Assembly (NCBI GenBank): GCA_035763745.1
Contig: DASUAO010000043.1
Span: 90,983-154,982 of the forward strand
DNA length: 64,000 nt
Direction: 5' to 3'
Source: DASUAO01 sp035763745
Lineage (GTDB): Bacteria > Actinomycetota > Acidimicrobiia > IMCC26256 > PALSA-555
Part shown: in pieces, positions 1 to 8,373 of the stretch
Layout of the letters: every line of letters begins with the position of its first letter
Position numbering within the stretch: the first letter of the stretch is position 1
Program-made: the position numbers and the translations under genes
Notes under the pieces: model-generated
Seen by the model: the letters and a program-made list of their open reading frames with translations, nothing else
Database searches by the model: none
Told to the model about the DNA's origin: nothing

Positions 1-1
1 C

Positions 2-556
2 CTGGTGAAGAACATCACCGCCGACGCGCTCCCGACGTCGTTCCGGGTCGTCCCGACCCGGGCCGAGCAGACGACCGCGATCCAGGGCCGTTTCGAGGCC
101 CAACCGGGGGTGGACGACGTCGCCACGCCCGAGGAGGCCCTCCGGGGCCTGCTCGACGCCACCAACACGGCCCGGATCATCTTCATCGGGCTGTCGCTGA
201 TCCTCCTCGTGTCGTCACTGTTCCTGATCGTGAACACCATCCGGCTCGCCACGTTCGCACGAAGACGCGAGATCGAGGTGATGAAGCTCGTCGGCGCGTC
301 GAACTGGTTCGTCCGGCTCCCCTTCATGGCCGAGGGGCTGGTCCAGGGCCTCATCGGCGCCGGGCTGGCGGTCGGGGTCGTGGTCGCGCTGAAGTTCGGG
401 TTCGACAACTGGTTCAACAGCCCGACGGGCTTCTTCCGCGAATTCTTCGTGACCACGAGCGACGCCACGTCCGTGTCGCTCCTCGTGCTGCTCCTGGGCG
501 TCCTCATCGGGCTGTTCGGCTCGACGATCGGGCTCCGCCGCTTCCTCAAGGTCTGA
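2..556 (+). CDS. ftsX: Cell division protein FtsX, C-terminal part (5' end outside window)
   Basis: The reading frame is open from the window edge, so the start lies upstream. FtsX is the membrane half of the FtsEX ABC-type complex, which transmits ATP hydrolysis to cell-wall hydrolases at the septum. Visible are a transmembrane helix (about residues 58-80 of this fragment), then the conserved cytoplasmic stretch RRREIEVMKLVGAS typical of FtsX/MacB-like permeases, and two more hydrophobic helices before the C-terminal RRFLKV. An M23 hydrolase with a coiled coil follows about 220 bases downstream, matching the usual FtsEX-hydrolase pairing. The 220-base gap holds no recognisable gene. Confidence 0.93.
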   Translation: MVKNITADALPTSFRVVPTRAEQTTAIQGRFEAQPGVDDVATPEEALRGLLDATNTARIIFIGLSLILLVSSLFLIVNTIRLATFARRREIEVMKLVGASNWFVRLPFMAEGLVQGLIGAGLAVGVVVALKFGFDNWFNSPTGFFREFFVTTSDATSVSLLVLLLGVLIGLFGSTIGLRRFLKV

Positions 557-778
557 CGCTCCGGCGGTCCGCCCCACCCGGCGGCGTCCCGTCCGGCGGC
601 ATGGTGGCGGGCTCGCTCGCCGTGGAACCGCCGGAAACGGACAATTCGTTGTCGGAACCTCGACTGCAATCAGCGGGGTCGGCGCACGTTGCTCCCAGCA
701 CACGCCCTCCGGCCCGTGCGTGCGTCAGCGTTGCCGGTGTTGCTGGTGTGAACCCTGTTGTCTACCCTGGACGACCCC

Positions 779-1981
779 ATGCGCTCCGGCTCGCGGCCCC
801 TGGCTGCCCTCGTCGCTCCACTGGTCGTCGCGCTCGTCGTCGCGTCGGCGGGGGCGCTGTCGCTCGGGTCGACGGCCTCGGGTGCGCCCGGCGACGACCG
901 CCGGTCCGAGCTGGCCGACCAGATCGGCGAGGCATCCCGCGCCGAGGCCGCGGCGCTCGCCGAGCTCCAGGGCATCCGGGACCGCAAGGCAGTCATCGAC
1001 GCCCGGGTCGCGGAGATCGACGCGCAGCTCTCGACGGCCGAGGCCACCCTCGCGCCCTTGGCGGCCGAGGCGACCCGGCTCGGCGGCCTGTACGAGACCC
1101 TGCTCGCCGAGGTCAACCGAATCCAGACCGAGCTCGACGCCGCGACCCTCGAGTTCAACGACGAGGCCGCCGGTCTCTACCGCTCGGCTCGTCGCGGCTC
1201 GAACTACGACGTCGTCCTCGCGGCGCGGCCGGGCAACGTCGTCAAGCAGACCAAGTACCTCGACGAGGTCACGAACCAGCAGCGTCGGGTGGTCCGCCGC
1301 ATCTCCCGGCTCCGCTCCGACCTGGAGGTCCAACGGCGCACCCTCGAGGCCCAGAAGACCAAGGCCGACGCCGCCGAGGCCGCTGCGCAGGCCGCCCGAG
1401 ACGAGGTCGCCGGCCTCCGAGCCGAGGTCGAGCCGGCCCGCGCCGAGGCGGCGCAGCAGGAGAGCGAGGAGCAGGCGCTCGTCACGCAGATCCGGGCCCA
1501 GAAGGGCCAGTTCGAGGCCGAGCTCGCCGCCCTCCAGGTCACGTCCGACAGCATCAGTGCCCGCCTGCGCGCGCTCGGCAGCACGCCCGGAAGCGTCGGG
1601 CCGTGCGGAGCCCGCCCGGTCCCCGGCGGGATCTCCAGCCCGTTCGGAAACCGCTTCCACCCGATCCTCCGCTACAACCGCATGCACACCGGCGCCGACA
1701 TGTCGGCGTCGTCGGGCACGCCGATCGCGTCGTGTCGCGCCGGGACCGTCGTGATCGCCGGCTCGCAGGGCGGGTACGGCAACACCGTGGTGATCGACCA
1801 CGGCGGCGGGATGGCCACGCTGTACGCCCACCAGTCGCGGATCGGCGTCAGCGCCGGCCAGCAGGTGTCGGCCGGTGAGGTCGTCGGCTATATCGGCTCC
1901 ACGGGCATGTCGACCGGGCCCCACCTGCACTTCGAGGTGCGGCTCAGCGGGAACCCGGTCGACCCCGCGTCGTACCTCTAG
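779..1981 (+). CDS. Secreted coiled-coil M23 family peptidoglycan endopeptidase
   Basis: About 400 aa. A signal peptide (residues 1-35, MRSGSRPLAALVAPLVVALVV) precedes a long Ala/Glu-rich coiled coil (about 40-265) and a C-terminal LytM/M23 domain. Zinc and catalytic motifs are visible: HTGADMS near residue 302 and GPHLHFEVR near 380. M23 enzymes cut peptide cross-bridges in peptidoglycan. The coiled-coil plus M23 layout resembles EnvC or RipC-type partners of FtsEX, and ftsX lies directly upstream, so activation by FtsEX is a reasonable inference. I chose ATG 779 because it starts right at the signal peptide; an upstream in-frame TTG at 758 exists. A TACCCT hexamer at 763-768 could be a -10 box for a very short leader. 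Confidence 0.9.
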   Translation: MRSGSRPLAALVAPLVVALVVASAGALSLGSTASGAPGDDRRSELADQIGEASRAEAAALAELQGIRDRKAVIDARVAEIDAQLSTAEATLAPLAAEATRLGGLYETLLAEVNRIQTELDAATLEFNDEAAGLYRSARRGSNYDVVLAARPGNVVKQTKYLDEVTNQQRRVVRRISRLRSDLEVQRRTLEAQKTKADAAEAAAQAARDEVAGLRAEVEPARAEAAQQESEEQALVTQIRAQKGQFEAELAALQVTSDSISARLRALGSTPGSVGPCGARPVPGGISSPFGNRFHPILRYNRMHTGADMSASSGTPIASCRAGTVVIAGSQGGYGNTVVIDHGGGMATLYAHQSRIGVSAGQQVSAGEVVGYIGSTGMSTGPHLHFEVRLSGNPVDPASYL

Positions 1982-1999
1982 GGCTTCGCATCTCTCGCG

Positions 2000-2611
2000 C
2001 TACTTGTTCGGCTGCGGCGTCACCCCGAGGTATGGCGTGAGCTCCTTCCACCCCTCCGGGAACCGCTCCTTGGCCTCGTCGTCGGTGACCGCAGGGACGA
2101 TGATGACGTCCTCGCCGTCGGTCCAGTCGACGGGCGTCGCGACCTTGTAGTCGGCGGTGAGCTGGAGCGAGTCGATGACGCGGAGGATCTCGTCGAAGTT
2201 CCGGCCTGTGCTCGCGGGGTAGGTGATGATCAGCTTCACCTTGCGGTCGGGGTCGATGATGAACACCGAGCGGACGGTGAGGGTGTCGTTCGCATTCGGG
2301 TGGATCATGTCGTAGAGGTCCGACACCGTGCGGTCGGAGTCGGCGATGAGTGGGAAGTCGAGCGTGTGGTCCTGGGTCTCCTCGATGTCGCCGGCCCAGC
2401 CCGCGTGGTCCTCGAGCGGGTCGACCGACAGGCCGACCACCTTCGTGTTGCGCTTGTCGAACTCGGGCTTCAGCGCCGCGACCCGGCCGAGCTCGGTCGT
2501 GCAGACCGGCGTGTAGTCCTTCGGGTGCGAGAACAGCACGCCGCATCCGTCGCCGAGGTAGTCGTAGAGGTCGAGCTGGCCTTCGGTGGTCTGGGCGGTG
2601 AAGTTCGGGGC
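2000..2611 (-). pseudogene. 1-Cys (Prx6-type) peroxiredoxin lacking its start codon
   Basis: The frame encodes a nearly complete AhpC/TSA-family peroxiredoxin of the Prx6 type: APNFTAQTTEGQ, then VLFSHPKDYTPVCTTELG with the peroxidatic Cys, and a long C-terminal domain ending GVTPQPNK. Homology stops abruptly at APNF (2611). The usual first 7-8 residues (M..LRLGDT) are replaced by unrelated sequence (...ALAWTTC). In this frame no ATG, GTG or TTG precedes the GTG at 2539, and that codon lies inside the core fold, just before the catalytic motif. The gene therefore appears 5'-truncated and is probably not translated into a working enzyme. The break coincides with the 5' break of the divergent MFS remnant. 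An assembly misjoin is the main alternative. Confidence 0.75.
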
Positions 2612-2613
2612 GC

Positions 2614-3391
2614 AGGTGGTCCAGGCGAGCGCATCGGGCGTGTTGGTGCTCGGCGCGTTGCTCGACCGTCCGCCGCTCGTGCTCGTCTACGCGGGGGCGG
2701 CGCTCGTCGCCGGTGAGAGCGGTTTCTCGTTGTCGATCCGATCCGCGATGACCCCCAAGCTGGCGGGCCCGGGCCTGCTCCCGTCGGCGCTCGCGCTGAA
2801 CCAGGTGCTCTTCCACACGACCCTGATCGTCGGTCCTGCGATCGGGGGTGTCGTCATCGACCAGGTCGGCCTCGAGTTGGCCTACGCGGATCGACCTCGT
2901 GTCGTTCGTGGCGACGATCGCCGCCTGTCTGATGATGCGTCCGCAGTTCCCGGAGCGGTCAGACGTCGGCGACGACGGGCCGAGCGGTGCGCTGATCGGT
3001 GCCCTCGGGTCCGGCTGGGTGCACGGCGTCCGCCATCAGGGTCAGGCGGTGCTGTGGGCGGTGGCAGCGTGGGGCGCGGTCATCGTCGGCTTCGGCCTGG
3101 CCGGAGGGACACTCTGGATCGCGGTGACGTGCCTGGCGGTCGCCGGTGCCGCGGACGTCGTGTCGGCGGTGTTCCGGGGGACGATCCTCCAGACCAACCC
3201 GCCCGACTCGCTCCGGGGGAGGATGTCGGCGATGACATCCTCGTCGTCACCGGCGGTCCGCGCCTCGGAGACGTCGAGGCCGGTGTCGTGGCCGCGATCA
3301 CGACGCCTGCCACCTCGGTCGTGCTGGGCGGCGCGATGTGCCTCGCGGGGTCGTCGTTCTCGCGCTTGCCGTGCCGGACTTCGTGCGCTAG
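2614..3391 (+). pseudogene. MFS exporter remnant (EntS/DUF894-like), 5'-truncated with three frameshifts
   Basis: Three frames together spell the middle and C-terminal parts of a major-facilitator exporter. Frame 1 runs to about 2888 with ALNQVLFHTTLIVGPAIGG, which resembles the EntS-like exporter signature. Frame 2 continues with IDLVSFVATIAACLMM up to RGRMSAM near 3232. Frame 3 then gives ILVVTGGPRLGDVEAG. A further shift near 3346 gives VVVLALAVPDFVR and a TAG at 3389. Each junction is explained by one base: an extra G near 2888, a missing base near 3233 and a missing G near 3346. The N-terminal third is absent. Three indels plus truncation make this a pseudogene rather than programmed frameshifting. 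Consensus errors in a low-coverage assembly could cause the indels but not the missing 5' end. Confidence 0.8.
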
Positions 3392-3449
3392 CGCGCGTCG
3401 GGCTGAGACGCGCGTCGCGGTTTGACTCGCACCCCGACCCGCGGCGAAC

Positions 3450-3884
3450 GTGAGCGAGATGGCGGGGTACTCGGGCACACCGTTGGCGAAGAAGCTCGGA
3501 ATCGCCGAAGGGTCGCGCGTCGCGATGGTGTCCCCGCCCAACGGGTTCATCGACGGTCTCGTCCTACCGCCGCGCGTCGAGCTGCGCCGTCAAGCGCGGG
3601 GCTATCTCGACGTCGTCGTCTTCTTCGTCACGCGTCGAGCGGAGCTGGCCCGGCGCTTCCCCGCGATGAAGCGCGGGCTGGAGGCCGATGGCGGGCTGTG
3701 GATCGCGTGGCCCAAGCGCACATCAGGAGTCGCGACCGACCTCACCGAGCAGCAGGTGCGCGACATCGGACTCGAGAACCGCTTGGTCGACAACAAGGTC
3801 GCGGCAATCGACTCGATCTGGTCCGGCCTTCGGTTCGTGTACCGGGTCGGAGATCGCGACGGCCTTCGCCGGCCCTCGCGCTGA
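3450..3884 (+). CDS. DUF3052 family protein
   Basis: 144 aa. The sequence begins (M)AGYSGTPLAKKLGI and contains the conserved stretches LRRQARGYLDVVVFF, GGLWIAWPKR and DNKVAAIDSIWSGLRFVYR, typical of DUF3052, a small actinobacterial family of unknown function. GTG 3450 is given as start; ATG 3459, giving MAGYSGTPL, is equally plausible and closer to the usual family N-terminus. It lies just after the MFS remnant and before the SRAP gene. No TASNNT box is seen close to either start. Function is not known. Confidence 0.82.
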   Translation: MSEMAGYSGTPLAKKLGIAEGSRVAMVSPPNGFIDGLVLPPRVELRRQARGYLDVVVFFVTRRAELARRFPAMKRGLEADGGLWIAWPKRTSGVATDLTEQQVRDIGLENRLVDNKVAAIDSIWSGLRFVYRVGDRDGLRRPSR

Positions 3885-3909
3885 CGGCTGGCGCCGACGG
3901 ACCCGCGCC

Positions 3910-4665
3910 GTGTGCGGCCGCTTCATCTCGCGTTCCACCCCGGACGAGCTCGCCGAGCGGTTCCACGTCGACGAGGTGGCGATCCCTGATGAAGCCGAGC
4001 CGGACTACAACGTGGCGCCGCGCGCCAAGATCATGGTCGTACGCGAACGCCGGCACGAGGACAGCCGGCAGCGGGTGCTCTCGCGCATCCGTTGGGGGCT
4101 CGTCCCTTCGTGGGCCAAGGAGATCGCCATCGGCGACCGGATGATCAATGCCCGGGCCGAGACGCTGGCGGAGAAGCCGGCGTACCGCCGGGCGTTCGCC
4201 AAGCGGCGGTGCCTGATCGCAGCCGACGGCTTCTACGAGTGGAAGGTGGTCGGCGAGCCCACCACGCCGAAGGGTCGACCCAAGAAGCAGCCCTACTTCA
4301 TCCATCGCCCTGACGACGCGCCGATGGCCTTTGCCGGGCTCTGGGAGGTGTGGAAGGTCCCCGCCGATCAGGTGGGGACCGTGCCCGACGACGGCGACGG
4401 ATGGCTGCGCACATGCGTCATCGTCACGACGCGCGCGAACGACCTCCTCGCGCCGGTCCACGACCGAATGCCCGTCGTGCTGCCCGAGTCGGCCTGGAGT
4501 CGGTGGCTCGACCGCGACCTCGCCGACCCGGCGGCGCTCGGCGGCCTGCTCGTGCCCGCGCCCGACGAGGACTTCGCGCTGCATCCGGTCTCCACCCGTG
4601 TGAACCGTGCCGTGAACAACGACGAGTCACTCATCTCGCCCGTCCCCGCGGCGACGTCGGAATAG
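3910..4665 (+). CDS. SOS response-associated peptidase (SRAP/YedK, HMCES family)
   Basis: 251 aa. The GTG at 3910 places Cys directly after the initiator Met (MCGRF), which is the essential feature of the family: Cys2 becomes N-terminal and forms a thiazolidine cross-link with abasic sites in single-stranded DNA. Other conserved elements are YNVAPR, RWGLVPSWAK, NARAETLAEKPAYRRAFAKRRCL, the DGFYEW motif with its Glu, and the catalytic His-containing HDRMPVVL. Length is normal for the family. The role is protection of stalled replication forks from abasic-site breakage. Its TAG stop is also the start of the TAGGCT promoter-like box of the next gene. Confidence 0.93.
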   Translation: MCGRFISRSTPDELAERFHVDEVAIPDEAEPDYNVAPRAKIMVVRERRHEDSRQRVLSRIRWGLVPSWAKEIAIGDRMINARAETLAEKPAYRRAFAKRRCLIAADGFYEWKVVGEPTTPKGRPKKQPYFIHRPDDAPMAFAGLWEVWKVPADQVGTVPDDGDGWLRTCVIVTTRANDLLAPVHDRMPVVLPESAWSRWLDRDLADPAALGGLLVPAPDEDFALHPVSTRVNRAVNNDESLISPVPAATSE

Positions 4666-4675
4666 GCTCGCCTTC

Positions 4676-5407
4676 GTGCCGGACGCCTCCGACTACCTGC
4701 GCGCGATCACCGACGAGTCCGCCGCGCTGCTCGCCGCCGCGCAGCGCGCCGGCCTCGATGCTCCGGTCCCGTCGTGTCCCGGGTGGGACGTCGCCGAGCT
4801 GCTCGGCCACATCGGCGGGGTCCAGCGCTGGGCCGCCGAGATGTCGCAGCTCCAGCCCGATGCCGAACGTCTTCCACGAGATCGGAATGCCATCCCCGCA
4901 CGTGACGCGCGCCCGGGGTGGTTCCGTGCCGTGACAGACGAGCTCGTGCGGGCGCTCGATCGACCGGTGGACACCCCGGCGTGGACGTGGATCCCCCCAG
5001 CGACTGTGGGGTTCTGGCAGCGCCGTCAGGCGCACGAGGCGGCGATGCACCGCGTCGACGCCGAGCTGGCCGCCGGTCTCGACGCGCCCCGGATCGACGC
5101 CGAGCTCGCGGCCGACGGGATCGACGAGTTCCTGGCGGTGGTCAAGGCGTTCAGCAATCCCCGGCTCGCGGGCCAGGGCGAGACGCTGCACTTCCACTGC
5201 ACCGACGTCGACGGCGAGTGGCTGGCGCGGATGGACGCGGACGGGGTCACGATCACGCGCGAGCACGCGAAGGGCGACGTGGCCGCGAAGGGCTCCGCGT
5301 CGGACCTCCTCTGCTGGATGCAGGGCCGGGGTCCGGTGGAGGTGCTCGAGGTGTTCGGCGACGCGCCCCTGCTCGACCGTTGGCGGTCCGAGACCGCCTG
5401 GGGGTGA
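4676..5407 (+). CDS. TIGR03083/maleylpyruvate isomerase-type DinB-like protein
   Basis: 243 aa. The N-terminal half has the mycothiol-dependent maleylpyruvate isomerase/DinB-like fold signature: VPSCPGWDVAELLGHIGGVQRW near residues 31-52 and HEAAMHRVDAELAAG near 120-135, with His residues positioned to bind a metal. The C-terminal part, ending in a region with GSASDLLCWMQGR, matches the TIGR03083 actinobacterial family. Members are presumed mycothiol-linked metalloenzymes, but the substrate here is unknown. TAGGCT at 4663-4668 lies 7 bases before GTG 4676 and overlaps the stop of the SRAP gene, which points to leaderless transcription. Confidence 0.85.
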   Translation: MPDASDYLRAITDESAALLAAAQRAGLDAPVPSCPGWDVAELLGHIGGVQRWAAEMSQLQPDAERLPRDRNAIPARDARPGWFRAVTDELVRALDRPVDTPAWTWIPPATVGFWQRRQAHEAAMHRVDAELAAGLDAPRIDAELAADGIDEFLAVVKAFSNPRLAGQGETLHFHCTDVDGEWLARMDADGVTITREHAKGDVAAKGSASDLLCWMQGRGPVEVLEVFGDAPLLDRWRSETAWG

Positions 5408-5428
5408 GCCGTCCGTGGGCGATCGGCC

Positions 5429-6394
5429 TCAGCCGGCGTTCGGTGCGATGGCGCGCACGACGGCCCGGACGTCGTCTCCCACGCCGAGGATCGCGGGTGC
5501 GGGGGTGGTGACGCCGTTCTCGGCGTAGGCGGCGAGGCGCGCACGGATGTCGTCGATCGAGCCGTGGACGATGAGGTCGTCGACGAGCGTCTGCGGGATC
5601 GCAGCGGTTGCGGCCTTGCGATCGCCGGCCTTCCACGCATCCCACATCGGCTGCAGGATCTCGCCGCGTCCGAGCCACTCGTGGAACTTCGCGTAGACGG
5701 GCACGTTCAGGTACGCGGCGATGGCGCGTCGACCGACGAAGTCGACCGTGTCCCGGTCGGTGCTCGCGAGCACGAAGATTCGAGCGACGATCTCCTTGTC
5801 CTCCCCGACGTGGGGGACGACCGTTCGCACGTCGTCCGGTGAGAGCCAGTTGATGATGGCGCCGTCCCCCTCGGTGCCCGCGATGCCGAGCATCTTCGGT
5901 CGGAGCGCTGCGACGAGGATCGGTGGCATCTCGGGCACGGCCGCGCCGAGCCGGAACCCCTTGACCGAGAAGGTCTCGTAGTCCTCCGTGACCTTCTCGC
6001 CGGCGAGCGCGGCGCGGAGGAACCGGATGGTGTCGCGGACTCGCTGCACCGGCTTCTCGAAGGGGATGCCGTTCCAGTTCTCGACGATGACGTCGGACGA
6101 CGTGCCGATGCCGAGGGCGAATCTCCCCGGTGCGGCCTGACACATCCCGGCGACGGTCTGGGCGAGCGTCGCCGCACCACGGGTGTACACGGGCACGATC
6201 GCGGTGCCGAGGCGCAGCGACGGTGCCCACGCGGCAGCCAGTGCGAGCGGCGTGAAGGCGTCGCTGGCGCCGGCTTCGGCACTCCACACGTCGGTGTAGC
6301 CGAGTGTCTCGAGCTCGCTGTACCAGTCCCGGTGCTCGTGCAGCGGGACGCCTTCGAACGGAACGGTGATGCCGTGTCGCTGCGGGAAGCTCAT
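5429..6394 (-). CDS. LLM-class, probably F420-dependent, oxidoreductase
   Basis: 321 aa from ATG 6394. It is a luciferase-like TIM-barrel protein: FPQRHGITVPF, LGYTDVWSAEAGASDAFTPLALAAAWAPSLRLGTAIVPVYTR and GRFALGIGTSS are diagnostic, and the C-terminus has the LIVHGSIDDIRARL motif. Family members use reduced flavin or F420; the substrate is not predictable. An in-frame GTG at 6403 overlaps the TAGCGT box (6402-6407). ATG 6394, seven bases downstream of that box, is therefore the better start and implies a leaderless mRNA. The gene is convergent with the preceding DinB-like gene, with a gap of about 20 bases. Confidence 0.88.
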   Translation of the reverse strand: MSFPQRHGITVPFEGVPLHEHRDWYSELETLGYTDVWSAEAGASDAFTPLALAAAWAPSLRLGTAIVPVYTRGAATLAQTVAGMCQAAPGRFALGIGTSSDVIVENWNGIPFEKPVQRVRDTIRFLRAALAGEKVTEDYETFSVKGFRLGAAVPEMPPILVAALRPKMLGIAGTEGDGAIINWLSPDDVRTVVPHVGEDKEIVARIFVLASTDRDTVDFVGRRAIAAYLNVPVYAKFHEWLGRGEILQPMWDAWKAGDRKAATAAIPQTLVDDLIVHGSIDDIRARLAAYAENGVTTPAPAILGVGDDVRAVVRAIAPNAG

Positions 6395-6417
6395 CGCCCT
6401 CACGCTACCGGCGCCGA

Positions 6418-7224
6418 CTACCGGGCGGGCTCGCGGGACTCCTTCGTCACCGTGGACTGGCTCGCGGTCGCGAGCAGCGTGCCGTCGTCACCCCACAGGT
6501 GCACGACGCCGTGACCGAAGCCGTCGGCGACCGCCTGGACCCGGATGTCGGCGAGCACCCACTCGGTGGGATGGATGCGCACCATGCGCAAGGTGTTGTC
6601 GAGGCTGTTGCTCGCCACCCGCCGGCCGAGCGCCTGCCCGATCCCGAACGGCACGTAGTCGCCGAGGATCGCGAGCGCTGCCGCGGTCGCATCGAGCTCG
6701 GGCGGGAGTCGGACCCAGAGTGCGCTGCGCCCGTCGCCGGGCTTCCCGTCGAGGTCCTCGAGCGCGCGCGCGGCGGCGAGTCGGGTCTCGAGCCGCTCAC
6801 CGATCGTCCCGACCATGTGGGGCGCGAGCGGTCGCGGTGGGCACTCGTCGGGAGGCGCGACGTCGGGGTGGACCGCCCACTCGCCCGACCAAGGGAGGCT
6901 GCGCTTCCCGAGTGCCGCGAGGACGGTGAAGATCTCCTGACCGTCCACTCGTGCCAGCACGCGTGCCTGGGAGGACACGTGGCCGCGCACGACCTCCTCG
7001 ACGTCGAGCTCGACGATCGACGGTGGCCGTGCGACCTCGAGGTACTGCGCGGTGGCCCACACCAACGGTCGGCCCGTCACGCGCTCGAGCACCTCGATCG
7101 CCGCGCCGAGGCCCGCCCCGCCGAACAGCGCGCCGAAGCCGGAGCAGAGCGACCTGACCACGGGGAGCCGCCACCGCAACCGGTCGGCGGTGGGTTCGAG
7201 CCCGTAGAAGGTGAGCGCGTCCAT
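6418..7224 (-). CDS. Double-hotdog acyl-CoA thioesterase-like protein
   Basis: 268 aa, with two tandem hotdog-like halves as in TesB-type and other actinobacterial acyl-CoA thioesterases. The first half has VVRSLCSGFGALFGGAGLGAA and RPLVWATAQYLEVARPPS. The second has ALWVRLPPELDATAAALAILGDYVP, SLDNTLRMV and the final VHLWGDDGTLLATASQS, typical of thioesterase-family C-termini. It probably hydrolyses acyl-CoA esters in the cytoplasm. TAGATT at 7231-7236 lies 6 bases before the ATG, so the mRNA is probably leaderless. The specific acyl substrate is unknown. Confidence 0.85.
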   Translation of the reverse strand: MDALTFYGLEPTADRLRWRLPVVRSLCSGFGALFGGAGLGAAIEVLERVTGRPLVWATAQYLEVARPPSIVELDVEEVVRGHVSSQARVLARVDGQEIFTVLAALGKRSLPWSGEWAVHPDVAPPDECPPRPLAPHMVGTIGERLETRLAAARALEDLDGKPGDGRSALWVRLPPELDATAAALAILGDYVPFGIGQALGRRVASNSLDNTLRMVRIHPTEWVLADIRVQAVADGFGHGVVHLWGDDGTLLATASQSTVTKESREPAR

Positions 7225-7276
7225 CGGCTGAATCTAGGGGCACGCCGATCGACGCCGGACACCCGACCGGGCCGGC

Positions 7277-8281
7277 TCAGATGCTGTCGTTCGCCCGCAC
7301 GGCCCACGCGCGTCCCCGTACGGGATCGCTGATCGCCACCTGCAGGTGCCATCCCGACGGCGACACGTCGGCGTGGGTCCAGGTCGCCCACTCGAGCGTC
7401 GCGACCCGCGTTCCGAGCACGTCGGGGTCGGGTGGCCAGTCGTCGAGGAGGTCCGTGGCCGCGCCGGCCACCCACCAGGCCGAGAACCGACCGGCTGCCG
7501 CGCCCGGTCGCGACGCGTGGGCGCCTCCGTTGGCCGCGGCCCACGCGAGGCGCGCGATCGCGTCGGCCGGGTCCAGGGGCGCGAGCCGGATGGGGCCGGT
7601 GTCGATCGCCGCGATGGCGTCGACGCATGTGCCGGCGACGCCGAGGGCGGCAACGGTCCCGTTCGACTCGTCCGACCAGTGACCGACCGCGTCGCGGAGC
7701 GCCTCGACAACCTCGTCGGGTGGCTCGGCCACGGGCGCGTCGGGTCGCTCCGGAAGGAGGATCTCGTCGACGGCCGGGGCGTGGGGCGGCTCCGGTGCCG
7801 GGAAGTCGGCGGCGTCGGGCCGGTACTCCGCGAGCGCGTAGCGCGGCTCCCAGCCAACGAGTCGCAGGGGCAGCTCGAGCACGGGTGGGCCGTCGATGGT
7901 CGCGCCCGTCAGGTCCTCCCCGCGCAGCACGCGCTCGTGGGCCGTCACGACCGCGTGCGGGCCGGGAGGGATCGTCGGGGCGAGGTCGGCCCACGGGTGA
8001 TGCTGCGCGGCGACCTCCGGGAGCGGCCCGGGGGCGAACCGTCCCGCGCCGTCGACGAGCACGGCGCCGGCGAGGGGGGCGGGTGCGTCGAGGGCCAGGA
8101 GGTACGCGGCGCGCGACGCGACGGGCCAGAGCTGGTGCCCGGACTCGGTGGCGGCGGCGCAGCGGGCGCGGAGCGTCTCGAGCGCGTCCCACTCCCGGGC
8201 GGCATGGGCGCCGTCGACGATCCGGAGGAGCTCGTCGACATCGCCGCCGCGCACGGCATCGTCGAACCGGCTCCGCTCCAT
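7277..8281 (-). CDS. Unrecognised soluble protein, about 334 aa
   Basis: I do not recognise this protein. It starts MERSRFDDAVRGGDVDELLRIVDGAHAAREWDALETLR, which looks like a short helical-repeat region. A central segment follows, rich in Pro and Asp (PAPEPPHAPAVDEILLPERPDAP), and then a C-terminal part rich in Ala and Trp (AWWVAGAATDLLDDW, EWATWTHADVSPSGWHLQVAI). There is no signal peptide or membrane segment. ATG 8281 gives a sensible N-terminus; frames extending further upstream cross the start region of the divergent metalloprotease gene. CAGAAT at about 8287-8292 is a possible weak -10 box. It may be a lineage-specific protein. Confidence 0.7.
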   Translation of the reverse strand: MERSRFDDAVRGGDVDELLRIVDGAHAAREWDALETLRARCAAATESGHQLWPVASRAAYLLALDAPAPLAGAVLVDGAGRFAPGPLPEVAAQHHPWADLAPTIPPGPHAVVTAHERVLRGEDLTGATIDGPPVLELPLRLVGWEPRYALAEYRPDAADFPAPEPPHAPAVDEILLPERPDAPVAEPPDEVVEALRDAVGHWSDESNGTVAALGVAGTCVDAIAAIDTGPIRLAPLDPADAIARLAWAAANGGAHASRPGAAAGRFSAWWVAGAATDLLDDWPPDPDVLGTRVATLEWATWTHADVSPSGWHLQVAISDPVRGRAWAVRANDSI

Positions 8282-8373
8282 GGAGCATTCTGGCCTTCGC
8301 TGCGCCTCGGGGGGTCGGAGGTGGGGCAGAATGTGGCCGAACGCTCCCGACCCACGGCCCGAGGAGGCTCCCC

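Noticed and set aside
2614..3391. Programmed frameshifting in the MFS gene
   Set aside because: Three separate shifts of different sign, no slippery heptamers and a missing 5' end point to decay or sequence error.
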